Source: an uncultured Eubacterium sp.
GTDB lineage: Bacteria; Bacillota; Clostridia; Oscillospirales; Acutalibacteraceae
Assembly (NCBI GenBank): GCA_934561395.1
Contig: CAKTGF010000005.1
Span: 62,001-126,000 of the forward strand
Direction: 5' to 3'
Length of the DNA: 64,000 nucleotides
Made by a program: the position numbers and the translations under genes. The notes under the pieces were generated by a model, which was not told the origin of the DNA, made no database searches, and was given only the letters and a program-made list of their open reading frames with translations. Shown here piece after piece: positions 60,790 through 64,000 of the stretch. The stretch's first letter is position 1, and every line of letters begins with the position of its first letter.

Positions 60790-61558
60790 CCAACCAATCG
60801 GATTTCTCGACTCCGGCATAGGCGGCAGCACGGTTTTAACCCGTGCGCTGAAGATTTTGCCTAACGAGGATTATGTTTTTTTCAGCGATTCGGCATATAA
60901 TCCCTATGGCGACAAAAGCGACGAAGCCATAATTAACCGCTGCAACCAAATTGTTGAATTTTTAATTAACGAGCACGGCTGCAAAACCATTGTTATTGCC
61001 TGCAACACCGCATCCGCAAAGGCGGTTGCACAGCTAAGGCAAAGGTTTTCAACAATTCCGTTCATAGCAATTGAGCCTGCATACAAAATGGTGCATGACA
61101 AAAATCCCGACGGCTTTACCCTTGTTATGGCAACCAAGGGCACGCTGGAGAGCGAAAAATTCCACAGACTATACTACAAATACAACAACCATCGCACCAA
61201 GCTGCTTGCATGTGTGGGGCTTGCGGATGTTATTGAAAAGGGCGACAAGGGCGAAATAGAGGAATACCTTTTTGAAAACCTGAAGGAATACAGGGGCAAG
61301 GTTGACAATGTGGTTTTGGGCTGCACCCACTACCCCCTTGTTAAAAATGAAATTGCCAAGGCTTTAGGCAGCGTTAAATTTTTTGACGGTGCCGAGGGTG
61401 TGAGCAGGCAGCTGAAAAGGGTGCTTGCAGAAAATGACCTTTTAAACCCTGCTGCCGAAAGGGGCAGCGTTGCCTTTTTTGACTCATCGGCAGACGAGCA
61501 GACAAGAAAGCTTAAGGAACAACGATTTTATAAGATAATCAGCGAGGATAATATATGA
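60776..61558 (+). CDS. murI: Glutamate racemase
   Basis: Makes D-glutamate for peptidoglycan, 260 residues. Motifs: IGFLDSGIGGSTVL with the catalytic-region Asp and Ser, SDSAYNPYGDKS, the first catalytic cysteine in ACNTAS and the second in GCTHYPL. The length is standard. It overlaps DUF951 by 14 bases and prfA by 4 (ATGA), so all three are coupled. Confidence 0.95.
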   Translation: MKKNNQPIGFLDSGIGGSTVLTRALKILPNEDYVFFSDSAYNPYGDKSDEAIINRCNQIVEFLINEHGCKTIVIACNTASAKAVAQLRQRFSTIPFIAIEPAYKMVHDKNPDGFTLVMATKGTLESEKFHRLYYKYNNHRTKLLACVGLADVIEKGDKGEIEEYLFENLKEYRGKVDNVVLGCTHYPLVKNEIAKALGSVKFFDGAEGVSRQLKRVLAENDLLNPAAERGSVAFFDSSADEQTRKLKEQRFYKIISEDNI

Positions 61559-62631
61559 TAGAAAAATTAGAAGAGGTTGAAAAGCGCTACGAGGAGGTTA
61601 ACGGACTGGTTTGCCAAAGCGATGTTATTGCGGATTTGGAGCAATACACCAAGCTTATGAAAGAATTGAAGCAGTTGACCCCCGTTGTTGAAAAATTCAG
61701 AGAATTTAAAACAGCCAAGCAAACCCATGAGGAATCAAAGGAACTGCTTGGGGACAGCAGCCTGGACCCCGACTTTGCCGAAATGGTAAAGGAGGAGTTT
61801 GAGCAAAGCAAGGAGGACATGGAGCGAATTCAGGAGGAACTTAAAATTTTGCTTTTGCCCCGTGACCCTAACGATGACCGAAATGTAATTATTGAAATCC
61901 GTGGCGGCGCAGGCGGCGAGGAATCCGCCCTTTTCGCAGGGGTTTTATACCGAATGTACACCATGTATGCGGAGTCAAAGGGCTTTAAGACCGAGGTTTT
62001 ATCCGCAAACGAAACGGGTCTCGGCGGATACAAGGAAATCAGCTTTTCCGTTGACGGCGACGGCGCTTACTCACGCTTTAAGTTTGAATCGGGCGTGCAC
62101 AGGGTTCAGCGTGTGCCGGAAACCGAGAGCCAGGGCAGGATTCATACATCAACCACCACGGTTGCAGTGCTCCCGGAGGCTGACGAGGTTGATTTTGAGC
62201 TTAACGAAAAGGATTTGCAAATTGACACCTTCCGTTCCAGCGGCGCAGGCGGTCAGCACATTAACAAAACCTCATCTGCAATACGCATTACCCACATTCC
62301 CACAGGAACAGTTGTTGAGTGCCAGGATGAAAGAAGCCAGCACAAAAACAAGGAAAAGGCAATGAAGGTTTTGCGTGCAAGGCTTTATGACGCCGAAAAG
62401 GCAAAGCACGACGCCGAAATTGCAGGAGAGAGAAAGGCCCAGGTAGGCACAGGCGACAGAAGCGAAAGAATCCGCACCTATAACTACCCACAGGGCAGGG
62501 TTTCTGACCACAGAATCAACCTTACCCTTTACAAATTAGAGCAAATTTTAAACGGCGACCTTGATGAGCTTATTGACGCTTTAATTACTGCCGACACGGC
62601 AGAAAAGCTCAAGGCAAGCCAAGAGGACTGA
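61555..62631 (+). CDS. prfA: Peptide chain release factor 1
   Basis: Recognises UAA and UAG in the ribosome and releases the peptide, 358 residues. The catalytic GGQ is in SSGAGGQHINKT, and the stop-codon tripeptide is PET in QRVPETESQG, a form common in Firmicutes. The coiled N-terminal domain (1-100) is intact. The ATGA overlap with murI indicates coupling. The methyltransferase gene prmC, often adjacent, is absent in this window. Confidence 0.96.
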   Translation: MIEKLEEVEKRYEEVNGLVCQSDVIADLEQYTKLMKELKQLTPVVEKFREFKTAKQTHEESKELLGDSSLDPDFAEMVKEEFEQSKEDMERIQEELKILLLPRDPNDDRNVIIEIRGGAGGEESALFAGVLYRMYTMYAESKGFKTEVLSANETGLGGYKEISFSVDGDGAYSRFKFESGVHRVQRVPETESQGRIHTSTTTVAVLPEADEVDFELNEKDLQIDTFRSSGAGGQHINKTSSAIRITHIPTGTVVECQDERSQHKNKEKAMKVLRARLYDAEKAKHDAEIAGERKAQVGTGDRSERIRTYNYPQGRVSDHRINLTLYKLEQILNGDLDELIDALITADTAEKLKASQED

Positions 62632-62636
62632 CATTA

Positions 62637-64000
62637 ATGAACACTAAATTATTAAAAACTACCCACAGCGACCTTGCCGCAGCCGGCGAAATACTGAAAA
62701 ACGGCGGCTTGGTGGCGTTCCCCACCGAAACTGTTTACGGCTTGGGTGCAAACGCCCTGAACGAGGAGGCTGTAAGGCATATTTATGAGGCAAAGGGCAG
62801 GCCGTCTGACAATCCGCTGATAGTTCATGTGGCGGATAAGGCTGACATTGCCCCCCTTGTTAAGGAAATTACACCAAAGGCGCAGGCGCTTATTGACGCA
62901 TTTTTCCCTGCTCCCTTAACGATAATACTTGAAAAATCAAACCTGATTAACAGCACCGTAAGCGGCGGACTTGACACCGTTGCGGTAAGAATGCCCCAAA
63001 ACCCCATTGCAAGAGAGGTTATAAAGGCAAGCGGCTGCCCCATTGCGGCACCCAGCGCAAACACCAGCGGTCTGCCGTCGCCCACAAGGGCAAAATATGT
63101 AATTGACGATATGATGGGCAAAATCGACGCCATAATTGACGGCGGCGACTGTGATTTCGGCGTTGAAAGCACCGTTATTACCCTTGCCACCCCCACGCCC
63201 ACGCTGCTGCGGCCGGGCGCAATTACAAAGGAGATGCTTGAGGAGGTAATCGGCGAAGTTTATGTTGCACCTGCGGTGCTTAACGGCATGGCGGAAAACG
63301 AGGTTGCCGCATCCCCGGGTATGAAATACAAGCACTATGCCCCAAAGGCAAGAGTTATGATTGTTAAGGGCACCAAGGAGCAATACGAAAGCTTTGTAAA
63401 CGCCCAAAAAGGCGCCTTTGCCCTGTGCTATGATGAGGACAGGGTTACAATAAACAAGGTAACCTTTGGCAGCGAAAACGACGATTTAAGCCAGGCCAGG
63501 GAGCTGTTTGACGCCTTAAGAAAGCTTGACGAACTGGGCGCAAAGCGTGTTTACGCCCGCTTGCCCCACACAGACGGCGTGGGAATGGCGGTTTACAACC
63601 GATTAATCCGTGCGGCGGCGTTCAGCGTTATTGATTTGACAAAGCCCTTTACCATAGGCGTTACCGGGCAAACCGGCGCAGGCAAAAGCTATGTTTGCGA
63701 TGCATTTAAAAAGCGGGGATTTAAAATAATTGACTGTGATTTTTACGCTCACAAAATTACAGAAAAAAATTCTCCCGTTTTGCCACTGCTGCAAAAGGAA
63801 TTTGGGCAAGATATACTTGAAAACGGTCAACTAAACCGCAGGTTGCTGGCTCAGCGTGCGTTTAAAAGCAAAGAAAAAACCGCTGCCCTTAACAAAATTA
63901 TGCACCCTGCAATAGTGGAGCTTTGCATAAAAGAGGCGCAATACCCCTGCGTTATTGACGCCCCACAAATGTTTGAGGCCGGCGTTCAGGAGCTTTGCTA
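62637..64000 (+). CDS. Sua5/YrdC threonylcarbamoyl-AMP synthase fused to dephospho-CoA kinase (CoaE), partial at right edge
   Basis: An open frame of 454 codons that leaves the window. Residues 1 to about 200 are a YrdC domain (GGLVAFPTETVYGLGANAL, EAKGRPSDNPLIVH, PSANTSGLPSPT, DFGVESTVI, LLRPGAI), and about 220-330 is the C-terminal SUA5 domain (SPGMKYKHYAPKA). From about residue 338 the same frame continues as dephospho-CoA kinase: P-loop VTGQTGAGKS (about 342-351), IIDCDFYAHKIT, LNKIMHPAIVE and VIDAPQMFEAG. The first part makes the t6A tRNA precursor, the second the last step of CoA synthesis. I checked the codons across the junction and see no stop or frameshift. The start is 5 bases after prfA. 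Confidence 0.9.
   Translation, partial: MNTKLLKTTHSDLAAAGEILKNGGLVAFPTETVYGLGANALNEEAVRHIYEAKGRPSDNPLIVHVADKADIAPLVKEITPKAQALIDAFFPAPLTIILEKSNLINSTVSGGLDTVAVRMPQNPIAREVIKASGCPIAAPSANTSGLPSPTRAKYVIDDMMGKIDAIIDGGDCDFGVESTVITLATPTPTLLRPGAITKEMLEEVIGEVYVAPAVLNGMAENEVAASPGMKYKHYAPKARVMIVKGTKEQYESFVNAQKGAFALCYDEDRVTINKVTFGSENDDLSQARELFDALRKLDELGAKRVYARLPHTDGVGMAVYNRLIRAAAFSVIDLTKPFTIGVTGQTGAGKSYVCDAFKKRGFKIIDCDFYAHKITEKNSPVLPLLQKEFGQDILENGQLNRRLLAQRAFKSKEKTAALNKIMHPAIVELCIKEAQYPCVIDAPQMFEAGVQELC

Overview
The window looks like chromosomal DNA from a low-to-medium GC Gram-positive bacterium of the class Clostridia, most likely an Oscillospiraceae/Ruminococcaceae-type gut anaerobe. The evidence is strong AGGAGG-type ribosome sites, sigma-A-like promoters, single-chain PurL, BMP-type lipoprotein transporters, sortase/LCP wall biology, a calcium-binding dockerin-like motif, several plant- and host-glycan glycosidases, and no outer-membrane or respiratory genes. 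I saw no phage, plasmid, transposase, CRISPR array, rRNA or tRNA. Both edges cut a gene: an ABC permease at the left and a Sua5-CoaE fusion at the right.

Layout. 1-4.4 kb (minus): a purine salvage operon, xpt followed by a BMP-type nucleoside ABC transporter. 4.5-8.9 kb: a G5/3D cell-wall protein, an acyl-CoA ligase and a DUF2238-like membrane protein. 8.9-15.1 kb: a GH3 glycosidase with reversed domain order, FeoB, and a GH27 alpha-galactosidase. 15.1-20.3 kb (minus): an rsmA-MATE-GNAT-like-NeuB-NeuA/HAD cluster that ends in a nonulosonic-acid (sialic/KDN-type) module, followed by two copies of an intergenic repeat. 20.3-24.5 kb (plus): a MarR regulator with two half-type ABC exporters. 24.6-28.4 kb (plus): a small wall-sorted protein, a class B sortase, an LCP protein with a histidine-rich tail, and CorA behind a hairpin that buries its ribosome site.

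28.4-34.8 kb: a zinc-ribbon membrane protein, a GH36 alpha-galactosidase co-directional with an amino-acid ABC transporter, PduL and an Fe-S uracil-DNA glycosylase. 34.8-44.1 kb (minus): a beta-helix lipoprotein and then the most interesting locus, a two-component system followed by a dlt-like set (adenylation enzyme, carrier protein, MBOAT acyltransferase) that ends in two tandem SGNH/DltD-like paralogs. This looks like regulated acyl or aminoacyl decoration of an envelope polymer. 44.1-50.9 kb (minus): a CsoR-type regulator, ApgM, PurL and a triple-PAS protein. 51.2-59.1 kb (plus): a 2182-residue secreted Ig-like repeat protein and an LRR protein with a half-dockerin. 59.2-59.56 kb: a repeat-like element rich in inverted repeats. 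59.5-64 kb: an S1-domain protein and the housekeeping string DUF951-murI-prfA-sua5/coaE.

The recurring theme is envelope building and remodelling (3D protein, dlt-like set, sortase/LCP, nonulosonate genes, giant surface protein) beside glycan scavenging (GH3, GH27, GH36) and purine metabolism (xpt, BMP transporter, purL). Functions are assigned by reading motifs from the translated sequence; no database search was run.
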